Positions 39,301 through 47,566 of a stretch of DNA of 64,000 nucleotides are shown here, piece by piece. The position numbers were made by a program, and so were the translations under genes. Below the pieces are notes generated by a model. The model ran no database searches and had not been told where the DNA came from. It was given only the letters and a program-made list of their open reading frames with translations. Origin of the DNA: Chitinophaga flava (GTDB taxonomy: Bacteria; Bacteroidota; Bacteroidia; Chitinophagales; Chitinophagaceae); contig NZ_QFFJ01000001.1 in NCBI RefSeq assembly GCF_003308995.1, positions 1 through 64,000 on the forward strand, read 5' to 3'. Position 1 is the first letter of the stretch; every line of letters begins with the position of its first letter.

Positions 39301-40038
39301 CACCTGCGTGGCAGGCCTATCAGCGGCTTTTACTCTTATCAATTCAAAGGGCTGAATCACGATAACGGCTTGCCTTTGTTTGATAAGCTGGACCAGAAAG
39401 TCAAAACATCCAACCCTGATGATATACTGGTATACTCAGGACAGATGCAGCCCAAACTCACATTTGGTTTCACACCATCTTTCCGCTACAGGTCATTTGC
39501 CGCAAGGGCCACGTTTGTTGTGAGCCTTGGCAGTACCAAACGTTTGAACAGTCCGTTTGTGCTGACTAGATTCGATAGTGGTGTACCAGCTCCTTTTGCC
39601 AATACACCCAGAACCTATTTTGACCGCTGGCGCCAACCAGGTGATGAATTAAAAACCAACATTCCTTCAGTGGTTGATAATCCTCCCCGCGATCAATGGG
39701 TGCATGTACCTTTTTACAGCCGGAGTTCACTATTGTCTAATTATGGCAACGATATCACTATTTCGCCAATGGAGGCTTATACGCTGTCTGATATCAGGAC
39801 TGTCAGCAATGATTATATCCGCTGCACCTCACTGAGCCTGATGTACACCGTGCCGCCCCCCGTGCTGCGAGGTACAGGTATCAAAGGCCTCAACGCATCC
39901 CTTACTATAGCTAACCTGTTTAAGATTGCCAACCGCAGGTTGAATGGGCAGGATCCGGAGATCAGCGATTTTCATTCCGCCTACGGCACCTTGCCGATGA
40001 CAAGAAGTTATACATTAGGCCTGTCTGCCTCTTTCTAA
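36376..40038 (+). CDS. SusC/RagA-like TonB-linked outer-membrane transporter
   Basis: 1220 residues. After a signal peptide ending near GLYAQ comes an STN domain (ISYEASHTPLSKVLKDIREKTKVRFTYN), which in FecA-type receptors passes the signal to FecR. A carboxypeptidase-like CNA-B domain follows (GRVTDQTDHPLAGVSIKG), then the TonB plug (QGKVPGLMVLNTSGG, LRIRGTATLLGNASPLWVVDG, AATAIYGTRAANGVIVVTTKRGK) and a C-terminal 22-strand barrel ending in ASF. It should pump a bulky substrate across the outer membrane together with the SusD protein encoded 22 nt downstream. The STN domain matches the adjacent sigma/anti-sigma pair, so the locus is probably self-regulated by substrate. The substrate is unknown. 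Confidence 0.95.
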   Translation: MRKLTTLSFLRKDVKRFVLYGPLLLLLLLLQTGSGLYAQDNAGNEILSRKISYEASHTPLSKVLKDIREKTKVRFTYNTEVINRQPAVTVKAENVSLETLLKQVLANTDLIFSVAMEGVVIYETDKKQAKQKQGVIVWGRVTDQTDHPLAGVSIKGLTSKDMTVTESDGAFMLIVPTNEQIGFSRVGMKSFVYNAGTANKGPQAFKMDSVVQVIQEVVVNGYQKIDPRLFTGSVTKLSAAEVLQAGQPSIDKMLQGKVPGLMVLNTSGGVNAKPTLRIRGTATLLGNASPLWVVDGMIRPEPVDISNALLNNLVGSTSPSNYELIGNAISGLNPYDIESLTFLKDAAATAIYGTRAANGVIVVTTKRGKAGPMQVSYNSSYTFQQRPSYNNLNLMNSKERIELSNQLLKDGVVFQDNLSGFPETVSYEGLYRSLYKKDITEAQFRDKVAQMQTRNTDWFKLLFRNQFSMNQSLSMSGGVGKTVYYASFNYADNKGAAKLDGNKLYGVNLDIRTQIGKRLNIDLSVMSNYTTRTGYYNGISPLAYAMQTSRALSADDYYPIAAGRPLLYQYMDNMEEIRPYLNPPLVFNFQNEINHTSNTTTEHTTSANLQLDYNIGKGFTFRNQSSAFISGADGLTGYDQMSFQAASERGWNWGWTPPDDLNKASTLPAGGMANTFYQRSLILNTKNSIDYSNRFFNDRDQFNFTIGNEINSVKREGTLSTQAGYFPERGKTFFPSDLSRKKNNYNITDGRENSVGLYSTIGYSLMGRYTVYGTIRMDGSNRFGQYSNSKFLPNYDISARWDVSSESWFPTNVISGLMIRSSYGTQGNVVTAIGPNLVAGYMVNSGVFNPRTQLPYLHIKSLPYPDLRWEKTYHWDIGADMGLFNNRARIGFDYYSKRSVDVLDNVEIPYEYGMNTMYRNNGSIYNKGFELTLNVTPVRTKNSELNLSFNTSKQFNQLSDDVNQGNFYSLFDGNGHLRGRPISGFYSYQFKGLNHDNGLPLFDKLDQKVKTSNPDDILVYSGQMQPKLTFGFTPSFRYRSFAARATFVVSLGSTKRLNSPFVLTRFDSGVPAPFANTPRTYFDRWRQPGDELKTNIPSVVDNPPRDQWVHVPFYSRSSLLSNYGNDITISPMEAYTLSDIRTVSNDYIRCTSLSLMYTVPPPVLRGTGIKGLNASLTIANLFKIANRRLNGQDPEISDFHSAYGTLPMTRSYTLGLSASF

Positions 40039-40060
40039 CACAAACCTTCAATTTGCCGAC

Positions 40061-41551
40061 ATGAAAAAAATATTGCTTGTAATATCTGTAGCCTTGTGTC
40101 TGACGTCATGTAAGAAGTTTCTGGAAGAATATTCCCAGAGCGACCTGACACCTAAATTTGCAGAGGATTACGGAGAAATACTATATTCAGATGGTTACCC
40201 TTCCGGCGTAGATGCGGTCCAGTCATGGAGGGTATTTCTTGATGATGATGTGCAGTGCTATGTGGGGGGATACAATGCAAATTCTCCGGCCGAGTTCACT
40301 ACAGCCTCCTCGATATACCAATGGCAACCAGATTTTGTAGCAAGGACCACCAATGCCGGGTTTACGGACAACCTCAATATCTGGGAGACCTACTACCACT
40401 GGTTGCTCGGAGCGAATGTAGTCCTGCAAAATATGGATAATGCCACAGGCGCCCAACAACTCAAAGACCAGTTCAAAGGGGAAGCCTTTGCACTGCGCGC
40501 CTTCTATCATTTTATGCTGGTGAATCTGTATGCAAAGCCATATAACGATTCCACCACTTCACCGGATAAAAGCCTGGGTATTCCTATAAGAATAACTGCT
40601 GACCTTTCTGACAAACCGGTTGTAAGAAATTCAGTGAAAGAAGTATATGATCAGATCGCGCAGGATATTGACAGCGCGACTTACCTGTTGGACAAGAACA
40701 AAACGAATCTCTCACCTTATCGCATTTCCTTTGTCGCTGCACATTTGCTGGCCAGCAGAATATATCTTTACATGGAAAAATGGGATAAGTGTATCCAGCA
40801 TGCAGATGTTGTACTGGCATACCATCCCCAACTGCTGGATTACAATACCTTTGGAGGATCCTCTGATCCCAGCAACCATCCGCTGTCCGGAGCCAATAAT
40901 ATTGAAAGCCTCTTTACCTACGGCTCCATTAAAGATTATAGGGCTCTTGGATTCTACAATATTTACAATGTCTCACATGACCTGGCAGATTGTTTTGAAG
41001 CTAACGACCTCCGTAACATAATCTCTTTCTCTCCCACTCCGGATTTTTTAAAGCCATATTTTACACCTGACTACGGATGGCAGAAAATGGACCCTACAGT
41101 ATACGGCGACGAAGGACTCGGGATATCCTGGCGGAATCCGGAGGCCTATCTCAACAGAGCAGAAGCCTATATCCAGTTATACAAGACCACTGGTGATGCA
41201 GGCGCTGCCACCAAAGCACTCAGCAGCCTGAATACGCTCCGCAGCAACAGAATAGATAGAGCCTCCTTCCAGCCATGGGGAATATACCCTGCTGCTACGC
41301 TCCTTCAAATGTGCCGCACAGAACGCAGAAGAGAGCTGTTCATGGAAGAAAATCACCGTTGGTTTGACCTCCGGCGTTATGGCATGCCATCTATCAAACA
41401 CCTCTATATGCCAGACGAAGCCACCACACAGGTATACCGGTTGAAATCACATGATCCGGCATATGTGCTGCCTATCCCCGATAAGGCAATCAACCGCAAT
41501 CCCGCATTAGTGCAAAATCCGATGTTTAACGGTACCAGGATGCCTGATTAA
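40061..41551 (+). CDS. SusD/RagB-like nutrient-binding lipoprotein
   Basis: 496 residues. A lipoprotein signal peptide with lipobox LTSC (MKKILLVISVALCLTSC) is followed by the helical SusD fold. Typical stretches are WETYYHWLLGANVVLQNMD, GEAFALRAFYHFMLVNLYAKPYN, YRISFVAAHLLASRIYLYMEKWD and, near the end, RTERRRELFMEENHRWFDLRRYG. It sits over the SusC barrel as a lid that captures substrate. The C-terminal half starts after a tetratricopeptide-like region. Translation is probably linked to SusC. No carbohydrate-active enzyme lies nearby, and the protease downstream hints at a peptide substrate. Confidence 0.95.
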   Translation: MKKILLVISVALCLTSCKKFLEEYSQSDLTPKFAEDYGEILYSDGYPSGVDAVQSWRVFLDDDVQCYVGGYNANSPAEFTTASSIYQWQPDFVARTTNAGFTDNLNIWETYYHWLLGANVVLQNMDNATGAQQLKDQFKGEAFALRAFYHFMLVNLYAKPYNDSTTSPDKSLGIPIRITADLSDKPVVRNSVKEVYDQIAQDIDSATYLLDKNKTNLSPYRISFVAAHLLASRIYLYMEKWDKCIQHADVVLAYHPQLLDYNTFGGSSDPSNHPLSGANNIESLFTYGSIKDYRALGFYNIYNVSHDLADCFEANDLRNIISFSPTPDFLKPYFTPDYGWQKMDPTVYGDEGLGISWRNPEAYLNRAEAYIQLYKTTGDAGAATKALSSLNTLRSNRIDRASFQPWGIYPAATLLQMCRTERRRELFMEENHRWFDLRRYGMPSIKHLYMPDEATTQVYRLKSHDPAYVLPIPDKAINRNPALVQNPMFNGTRMPD

Positions 41552-41575
41552 AATGTTTGATCAAAAAAATTATTT

Positions 41576-42394
41576 ATGAGAATATATTTTCTGGTAGCGA
41601 TACTTGCAATAGTAACCGCCTGCAATAAAGAAGCCACCCTTACACCAGATCCTGTACAACCCATGTACACGCTGCCACAGGGAAATCATAGCTACGACGA
41701 TAGCATCGTTGCATTCCATAAAAAATATGACAGCTACATACTCTACCAATTCACGCAGTATGATTATGCCTACAACTACATAGACACAAGGACAGATTCC
41801 GCCTTCATTGCTGATCCAGCCAGCATTCCGCAGGCATTGGAGTTTCTGAAGCAACAGCTGTTCAGTTTCTATCCGGACGCTTTCCTGATGAAAACAATGC
41901 CGTTCAAGATACTCCTCGCCGGCAGTATCAGCAAGAACGGCGTACCCTCAGTACCCGCTTTGGCAGCCAGTAACAGCATGATCGCATTCGGCTATACCAA
42001 CGGCACGCTCGCACAGAAAACACCCGCTGAAATAAAACAACTACGGGGATGGCTCAACAGGGCCTATATGGAAAGAGCACTCCGTGTAGGCGCTATCAAC
42101 ATACCAACGGATTTTTTTGACCCGATGCCACGGTACAAAAATTTGCAGGAATACAATAAATATGCAGCTGGTGTAGTGGAACCTATCAATGAGAAACTCA
42201 ACATCGTCACAGACCTGTTAGGATTCATCGAACTGGCCACCGGCCATACTTACAACGAACTTACCTCCCCCGGCCATCCGCTCAGCCCGAATGTGGATGT
42301 GAACGGCATGGTGAAAAAGAGATACAATATCATGATCAGCTACTTCCAGAATATGTATGGCGTAGATCTTCAGGCTATTGGTAACATGCCTTGA
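41576..42394 (+). CDS. SusD-associated lipoprotein, possibly degenerate zinc metallohydrolase family
   Basis: 272 residues. The lipobox VTAC (MRIYFLVAILAIVTAC) marks a lipoprotein. Position directly after SusD, length, and sequence such as HKKYDSYILYQFTQYDYAYNY, FLKQQLFSFYPDAFL and MPFKILLAGSI resemble the substrate-import-associated metallohydrolase lipoproteins that accompany TonB/SusD pairs. Where that family has HExxH, this protein reads LNRAYMERA, so the zinc site appears lost and a binding role is more likely. The family call is tentative and made by eye. A strong terminator follows 40 nt after the stop. Confidence 0.65.
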   Translation: MRIYFLVAILAIVTACNKEATLTPDPVQPMYTLPQGNHSYDDSIVAFHKKYDSYILYQFTQYDYAYNYIDTRTDSAFIADPASIPQALEFLKQQLFSFYPDAFLMKTMPFKILLAGSISKNGVPSVPALAASNSMIAFGYTNGTLAQKTPAEIKQLRGWLNRAYMERALRVGAINIPTDFFDPMPRYKNLQEYNKYAAGVVEPINEKLNIVTDLLGFIELATGHTYNELTSPGHPLSPNVDVNGMVKKRYNIMISYFQNMYGVDLQAIGNMP

Positions 42395-42434
42395 AAACCC
42401 ATCTCCTAATTAAAACCAATATTGATATCCCCAA

Positions 42435-42470
42435 AAATGAAACCTCCTCTCCGGGAGGTTTCATTTTTTT
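42435..42470 (+). terminator. Strong rho-independent terminator
   Basis: A 13-bp stem (arms 42435-42447 and 42454-42466) with a 6-nt loop is followed by a run of T. It ends the sigma/FecR/SusC/SusD/lipoprotein unit. Confidence 0.92.
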
Positions 42471-42494
42471 TAGGTTATTTTTTTCTCAATGTCG

Positions 42495-42507
42495 CTTCAC
42501 CCTTTTT
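42495..42507 (+). repeat. CTTCACCCTTTTT element, copy 3
   Basis: The 13-nt core is shared with the copies at 34404 and 35120. It lies 59 nt before the start of the S41 protease gene and just after the preceding terminator, where a promoter is expected. Confidence 0.6.
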
Positions 42508-42566
42508 CCCGCTGCGATTGCCTCTTATACAGAAAACGCCTTAATTATTTATCAGCCTTAATTAGC

Positions 42567-44747
42567 ATGAGTATGAAAATTTGCCAGGGAAAGAAGCGCC
42601 TGTTGCTGGCCGCCGCTACAGCACTCACAGGATTCGGTTCTATGGCCCAGTCACCGGCACAGGTGCGTGCAATGGACCAGGCCACTGCGACATCGCCGGC
42701 AATACCACCCGTAACAGATGTAAGTCTGCCAGGTTATCGCAGCGCCGCCATCGCCACCGCATTCAGGAAAATAAAAAAAGACCACTTCAGCCTCCGGCCC
42801 GTGGATGACAGCTACAGCAAAGAAGTATGGGAGAACTTCATCCGCATACTCGACCCCAGCAACAACATATTCCTGCAGGAAGATATCAACAGATTATCTG
42901 CTTATAAAAGCCAGGTGGATGATGAGATCAACACAGGATCCAGCACTTTTTTTGATATGGCATATGATATCTACAGCAAACGTATCAAAGAAGCCAGCGA
43001 TATCTGCATGCACATCCTGCAACAACCATTCAACATGCAGCAGAAAGAATCACTGGAGATAATGTGGAAGAAAGAATGGACCTTTCCCGCTAATGAACAG
43101 GACCGTGAAGATAAATGGCGTAAATTCCTGAAATATGCCACACTGCGGCATTATATGGAAGGAGATACTGCTGCTGTAGCACAGAAAACAAGACCTTTCA
43201 ATTCCGCCCTGGAAACCAAAGCGCGCGACTACGTACGCAAATGGTATGTGGAATACTTCCGCCAGTCAACAGGCAAAGACGCGATGAAAGAGAAATTCAC
43301 GCAGTTCATGTCCATTGCAGTGGCAGCAGTAGATCCGCACTCCGCCTATATTGCACCGGAAGACAGATCTTTTACGGAGGCAATCACCAAACGTTACTAC
43401 GGCCTCGGTTTTGAACTGGGTAACAAGGAGTCTGATTTTTTCGTGAAGAGATTGATGCCAGGCGGCCCCGCCTACAAAAGCGGTGAAATAAAAGAAAACG
43501 ATGTTATCATCGCCATCAAAGACAATAAAGGAGAAATGATAGCAGTGAATGGTATGGAAGCCAACCGCGTTACCGCCATGATCCGCGGGGATAAAGGCAC
43601 TGACGTGACACTGAAACTTCAGCAACCCGGAGAACAGCCCCGGACTATTACGTTGAAAAGAGGTGAAGTGATCGATACCGAAAACCGTGCAAAGAGCGCA
43701 TTGATAGAGAAAAACGGAAAGAAATACGGTTACATTTACCTGCCCTCCTTCTATCTCGATCCAAATGGTGAACAAACTAAAGGCTCCGCCGGTGATGTAT
43801 GGAGAGAAATAGAGAAATTGAAAGAAAATGAGATTGATGGTATGGTCATGGACCTCCGCGGCAACCCCGGTGGCTCCCTCGATGAAGTAGTAAGGATGTG
43901 CGCCGGTTTTGTGCCCGCCAGCCCTATCTCATGGCTCCGCTCAAAAGACAGCGTGCGCAGGTATACCTCTCCTGGTTTCGGACCTCTCTACGATGGCCCC
44001 CTCACCGTCATGGTGGATGAAAGCAGCGCCTCCGCATCGGAAATATTCTCCGCCGCCATGCAGGATCTCAAACGTGCTGTCATCATCGGTACTTCCAGCA
44101 CCTTCGGTAAAGGCACCGCACAAAGCGGCTTTAACATAGGTAAATCAGGTAATATAGAAAAAGGCATCCCCGACACCAGCTATGGTACCCTGCGCCTCAC
44201 ACTGGAGAAATTCTACCGCATCACCGGTACCGCCACACAACTGAACGGCGTAACACCCGACATCATCCTGCAAAAGAGAATGTCACTGGTATCTATCATG
44301 GAAAAGGATTACAGCTCCGCACTCCCTTGCGATACGATGCAACTGCTGCCATTCGACCAGGTAAAACCGGTATGCGACTACCAGGCTGTTATTCAGAAAG
44401 CCAATGCACGCATCAACGCCAGCCCGGCATTTGCGGATATCGATAACAACATGCAACAACTGAAAACACTCCGCGAAAAAACAGCACTGCTCAACCTGGA
44501 AGATTTCAGAAAAGAATTCAATGCCGCCCGCAGCTGCGAGCAACGTATTCAGCGCGAAAAAGAACTGAATACCGGACATCTGTTGAATGTACAACCAGCA
44601 CTGCTGCGCAGCATCAATCCGGCCACCATGAAAACAACACCGGGAGAAACTGCACGCTACAAAGACTGGCTGAATAAACTCAGCAAAGACATCTACATAG
44701 ATCAAACCATATCAGTATTGGAAGACATGCAGGCAAACAAACAATAG
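42567..44747 (+). CDS. C-terminal processing protease (S41, PDZ domain; Tsp/Prc-like)
   Basis: About 726 residues from ATG at 42567 (ATG at 42573 equally possible); the frame extends further upstream but without a signal-like start. A signal peptide ends near GFGSMAQS. An N-terminal helical Tsp-like region is followed by a PDZ domain (about 240-330; YGLGFELGNKESDFFVKRLMPGGPAYKSG). The S41 catalytic core follows, with GYIYLPSFY, MDLRGNPGGSL, the nucleophile Ser in DESSASASEIF and the general-base Lys in FGKGTAQ. A C-terminal helical domain ends the protein. It is periplasmic or outer-membrane facing and would degrade unstructured polypeptides. The genes downstream are thioredoxin-like, suggesting shared work on imported or misfolded proteins. 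Confidence 0.93.
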   Translation: MSMKICQGKKRLLLAAATALTGFGSMAQSPAQVRAMDQATATSPAIPPVTDVSLPGYRSAAIATAFRKIKKDHFSLRPVDDSYSKEVWENFIRILDPSNNIFLQEDINRLSAYKSQVDDEINTGSSTFFDMAYDIYSKRIKEASDICMHILQQPFNMQQKESLEIMWKKEWTFPANEQDREDKWRKFLKYATLRHYMEGDTAAVAQKTRPFNSALETKARDYVRKWYVEYFRQSTGKDAMKEKFTQFMSIAVAAVDPHSAYIAPEDRSFTEAITKRYYGLGFELGNKESDFFVKRLMPGGPAYKSGEIKENDVIIAIKDNKGEMIAVNGMEANRVTAMIRGDKGTDVTLKLQQPGEQPRTITLKRGEVIDTENRAKSALIEKNGKKYGYIYLPSFYLDPNGEQTKGSAGDVWREIEKLKENEIDGMVMDLRGNPGGSLDEVVRMCAGFVPASPISWLRSKDSVRRYTSPGFGPLYDGPLTVMVDESSASASEIFSAAMQDLKRAVIIGTSSTFGKGTAQSGFNIGKSGNIEKGIPDTSYGTLRLTLEKFYRITGTATQLNGVTPDIILQKRMSLVSIMEKDYSSALPCDTMQLLPFDQVKPVCDYQAVIQKANARINASPAFADIDNNMQQLKTLREKTALLNLEDFRKEFNAARSCEQRIQREKELNTGHLLNVQPALLRSINPATMKTTPGETARYKDWLNKLSKDIYIDQTISVLEDMQANKQ

Positions 44748-44803
44748 CGGCCTACCCCTTCACACTTTTAACTCAAAAGCATTAACACTAAAAGCATCAC
44801 ATC

Positions 44804-45991
44804 ATGATCAAAAATTCTCTTCTGTTCCTCTTTTGCGCCGGCAGCCTGAATGCACTGGCACAGAACAAACCGGTCACCTTCAATACTGATAGTACAAAGT
44901 TTGCAGAGATCACAGCAAAAATTGACAAACTGCCCAACGATACCATGGCGTACCTGTATGAACCCTATTCAGGAGAGGTAGACAGCGCCCGCATAAAAAA
45001 CCATAGCTTCAAATTCAAAATGCCGATGCCTAAAGGCGGAAGCATGTATATCATAGCAATCGGAGCCGCCGGCAATAACACCAATCGTGGCGCCATCGTA
45101 TATCTGGAAGATGGGAAGATGAACATCACCGGTAAAGGCGACGGCTTCCATGGTGTTCAATACAGCGGTTCTACCTGGGCCAAGGAATCAGCGGAGGTGA
45201 TGAATCTGGTCTCTACTGAAGACGGTATCGGCAAAGAGTTTGAAGAAATGCACAAAAAATATAGTGCTGCGGTAGCGATTGGAGATGAAGATGCTGCTGA
45301 CTCCATCAATAAAAAAGCCAGCGTGCTCCAGAACAAGATGATCGGAAGTTATAAGAAATGGATCAAAGATCACCCTAACTCCGGTTTGAGCGGCTACCTG
45401 CTGACTTGCTACATCCCATCTCAGGCCGATAAGGACACGTTGTTCAACGGTCTCGGAGAACATGCTAAAGCATCACGCATCCTGATGCGCTATAAATATC
45501 CCGGTAAAATAGATCCCACACAGGCCAGTTTCGGTCTTTCCGATGAAGCTTCAGCGGATCCTTCCAACCGTCCTAAGATAGGCGCCGATGCACCTGCATT
45601 TACACTCTCCGATGTAAACGGTAAAATGGTGTCCCTCTCCGACTTCAAAGGAAAATATGTACTGATCGATTTCTGGGCCAGCTGGTGTGGTCCCTGCAAA
45701 GGCCAGATACCTTTCCTGAAAGCGGTGAACGAAAAATACAAAGACAAAAACTTCGTACTGCTGGGCGTTTCCCTTGATTCCAAACGCGAAGCTTGGCTGA
45801 AAGCCATCGAGAAGGAAAAGCTGAACTGGCTCCATGTGTCTGAACTGAAAGGCTGGGCTGATGCCGCTGCTGCAGCTTATGGCGTTACCTACGTTCCTTC
45901 CAATGTATTAATAGGACCCGATGGAAAAGTGATTGCCCGGGATCTCTATGATGATAATATCGACAAAAAAATCTCAGCTATCCTAAAATAA
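44804..45991 (+). CDS. TlpA-like thioredoxin with N-terminal DUF4369-type domain
   Basis: 395 residues with a signal peptide (MIKNSLLFLFCAGSLNALAQ). The N-terminal beta-rich region (about 30-150) resembles DUF4369, commonly fused to TlpA in Bacteroidota. The C-terminal redoxin domain starts at GADAPAFTLSDVNGKMVSLSDFKGK and carries the redox motif CGPC in FWASWCGPCKGQIPF. VTYVPSNVLIGPDGK holds the cis-Pro loop region. It should reduce disulphides in the periplasm. It lies 56 nt after the protease gene and 81 nt before a second TlpA gene, so the three are probably co-transcribed. Confidence 0.92.
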   Translation: MIKNSLLFLFCAGSLNALAQNKPVTFNTDSTKFAEITAKIDKLPNDTMAYLYEPYSGEVDSARIKNHSFKFKMPMPKGGSMYIIAIGAAGNNTNRGAIVYLEDGKMNITGKGDGFHGVQYSGSTWAKESAEVMNLVSTEDGIGKEFEEMHKKYSAAVAIGDEDAADSINKKASVLQNKMIGSYKKWIKDHPNSGLSGYLLTCYIPSQADKDTLFNGLGEHAKASRILMRYKYPGKIDPTQASFGLSDEASADPSNRPKIGADAPAFTLSDVNGKMVSLSDFKGKYVLIDFWASWCGPCKGQIPFLKAVNEKYKDKNFVLLGVSLDSKREAWLKAIEKEKLNWLHVSELKGWADAAAAAYGVTYVPSNVLIGPDGKVIARDLYDDNIDKKISAILK

Positions 45992-46072
45992 AACCACTAT
46001 TAAAACCCTTACGACCAGCCATGCAACGGAATAATACCGTTGCATGCGCCGTGTCGGAAAATAACGACTGTT

Positions 46073-47062
46073 ATGAAAAACCATATTTTCAAAATAGCAT
46101 TCCTGCTGCTGCTCCCCTTGCTGAGCATGGCGGAAGAGGGATTTGTGATCAGGGGAAGGATAAGCGGGGTTATCAGCGGTTCCGTTGCCATCAGCGAGTT
46201 TGTCCATCTCCGGCAGGATGAGAAAGATGATGTGTTCCCCGATAAAGCGCGTATCACGAACGGAGAGTTCTACTTTAGCGGCAAACTGGCGCATCCCGCT
46301 CTGGTAAAACTGAAAATCAGCACCCGCATGATTTTTGTGTACCTCGAAAATACCAGCTATACAATCGACTGCGCCCTGGATTCATTGTCCGGCGCACAGT
46401 TAAAAGGCGGCAAGCTGAACAACGACTGGGTAACATTCATGAATTCCCGCAAACCGTCGATAGAATTTATCAAAAAACATCCCGGCAGCGAGATATCAGC
46501 CTACCTGGCATTGAGGGACCATAGCGCCACGCTCGAAAAGGCTACTGCCGCCCACGTACTGCTCAGTCCCGAAGCACAGCACACATGGTCCGGACAGCAA
46601 CTGGATGCTGCCATCGCCGCACTGAAGAAAGTGGATACCGGTATGGTATTTCCCGATCTGAAAATGACCGACACAAAGGACACTCCCTTTTCTGTTAAAA
46701 AATATGCCGGTAAAATAGTAGTGCTCGACTTCTGGGCCAGCTGGTGCGCGCCTTGCCGCGCCTATATTCCAACCCTGCGCGAACACTACAACAAATACAA
46801 AGATAAAGGCGTGCAATTCGTCAGTGTATCTGTGGACGACCACCAGGAAAAATGGCAGGAAGCCATGAAGGAGCTGAAAATGGAGTGGACGCAAACACTT
46901 GCCGACGGCGGCTTCCAGGATGGTAAAGGAGTGAAGGATGCTTTACACATCTTCTACATTCCCCACGTAATCGTGGTAGGTAAAGATGGAAAGATCGCGG
47001 CCTCTCTCGATTCTTACAAAAAAGATCAACTGGAGAAAAAACTGGATGAGTTACTTCAATAA
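46073..47062 (+). CDS. TlpA-like thioredoxin, second copy
   Basis: About 329 residues from ATG at 46073; an upstream TTG start would put 11 extra residues before the signal peptide (MKNHIFKIAFLLLLPLLSMAEE). A DUF4369-like N-terminal domain (GRISGVISGSVAISEF ... FVYLENTSYTIDC) precedes a thioredoxin domain with FWASWCAPCRAYIP (CAPC) and the cis-Pro region YIPHVIVVGKDGK. Architecture and position suggest it and the preceding gene are diverged tandem paralogues. Both would act in periplasmic disulphide reduction, possibly on different partners. Confidence 0.92.
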   Translation: MKNHIFKIAFLLLLPLLSMAEEGFVIRGRISGVISGSVAISEFVHLRQDEKDDVFPDKARITNGEFYFSGKLAHPALVKLKISTRMIFVYLENTSYTIDCALDSLSGAQLKGGKLNNDWVTFMNSRKPSIEFIKKHPGSEISAYLALRDHSATLEKATAAHVLLSPEAQHTWSGQQLDAAIAALKKVDTGMVFPDLKMTDTKDTPFSVKKYAGKIVVLDFWASWCAPCRAYIPTLREHYNKYKDKGVQFVSVSVDDHQEKWQEAMKELKMEWTQTLADGGFQDGKGVKDALHIFYIPHVIVVGKDGKIAASLDSYKKDQLEKKLDELLQ

Positions 47063-47522
47063 CATCAACAGATGGAGAATGTTGGGCCTCGTGCTGACAG
47101 CCGCTATGGCCTTGCAAGCCTGTACAATTTTCAGCCCTCCCGAGGCACGGCTGCCCGGCAAGCTCACAGTCAAAGTCTTCAGCATCACACCGGAAAGACC
47201 CGCGCTGGAAGTGACAGGTGTATACTACAATCCCAATAACTACGGCTTTACCTTCACCGGCGGAGAGCTTGACCTGAAGCTGGATACCTTCTACCTCGGA
47301 CACGTGAAACTGGATACTGTGATGACTATCCCGGCGCATGCCACGTTCACCGTGCCGGTAGTGGTGGAACCCGATTTTACAAAGCTGGGCAACAGTGGCA
47401 TCAACCTCGCCGATTCTGTACTGCTGTCGTTCTCAGGCACCATGTCCGGGAAAATCGGGAGCTTCTCTAAAAAAATTCATATTCAATATCAGGGCAAACA
47501 TTTCATGGATATAGTCTTCTGA
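47046..47522 (+). CDS. LEA type 2-like lipoprotein
   Basis: About 158 residues. The start is uncertain: ATG at 47046 overlaps the TlpA stop by 17 nt and gives a basic N-terminus (NNINRWRMLGLV) suited to a signal peptide, while ATG at 47079 has a GGAG six nt upstream. The lipobox is ALQAC. The mature part (KLTVKVFSITPERPALEVTGVYYNPNNYGFTFTGGELDL ... IPAHATFTVPVVV) matches the water-stress and hypersensitive-response (LEA14-like) beta-sandwich fold. The function is unknown; such domains are thought to protect or bind partners in the envelope. It is the last gene of the protease/TlpA unit. Confidence 0.82.
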   Translation: MSYFNNINRWRMLGLVLTAAMALQACTIFSPPEARLPGKLTVKVFSITPERPALEVTGVYYNPNNYGFTFTGGELDLKLDTFYLGHVKLDTVMTIPAHATFTVPVVVEPDFTKLGNSGINLADSVLLSFSGTMSGKIGSFSKKIHIQYQGKHFMDIVF

Positions 47523-47526
47523 CAAC

Positions 47527-47561
47527 ATCCTGCCGGCTGAATGATCTTCAGCCGGCAGGAT
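47527..47561. terminator. Bidirectional terminator between convergent genes
   Basis: A perfect 15-bp GC-rich stem (47527-47541 with 47547-47561) and 5-nt loop lie between the stops of the LEA2-like gene (plus) and the ABC permease (minus). The flanks are AT-rich on both sides. Confidence 0.85.
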
Positions 47562-47566
47562 CAATA

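Noticed and set aside
42489..42566. Longer start of the S41 protease
   Set aside because: The extra residues are not signal-like and the stretch carries the CTTCACCCTTTTT element expected in a promoter region.
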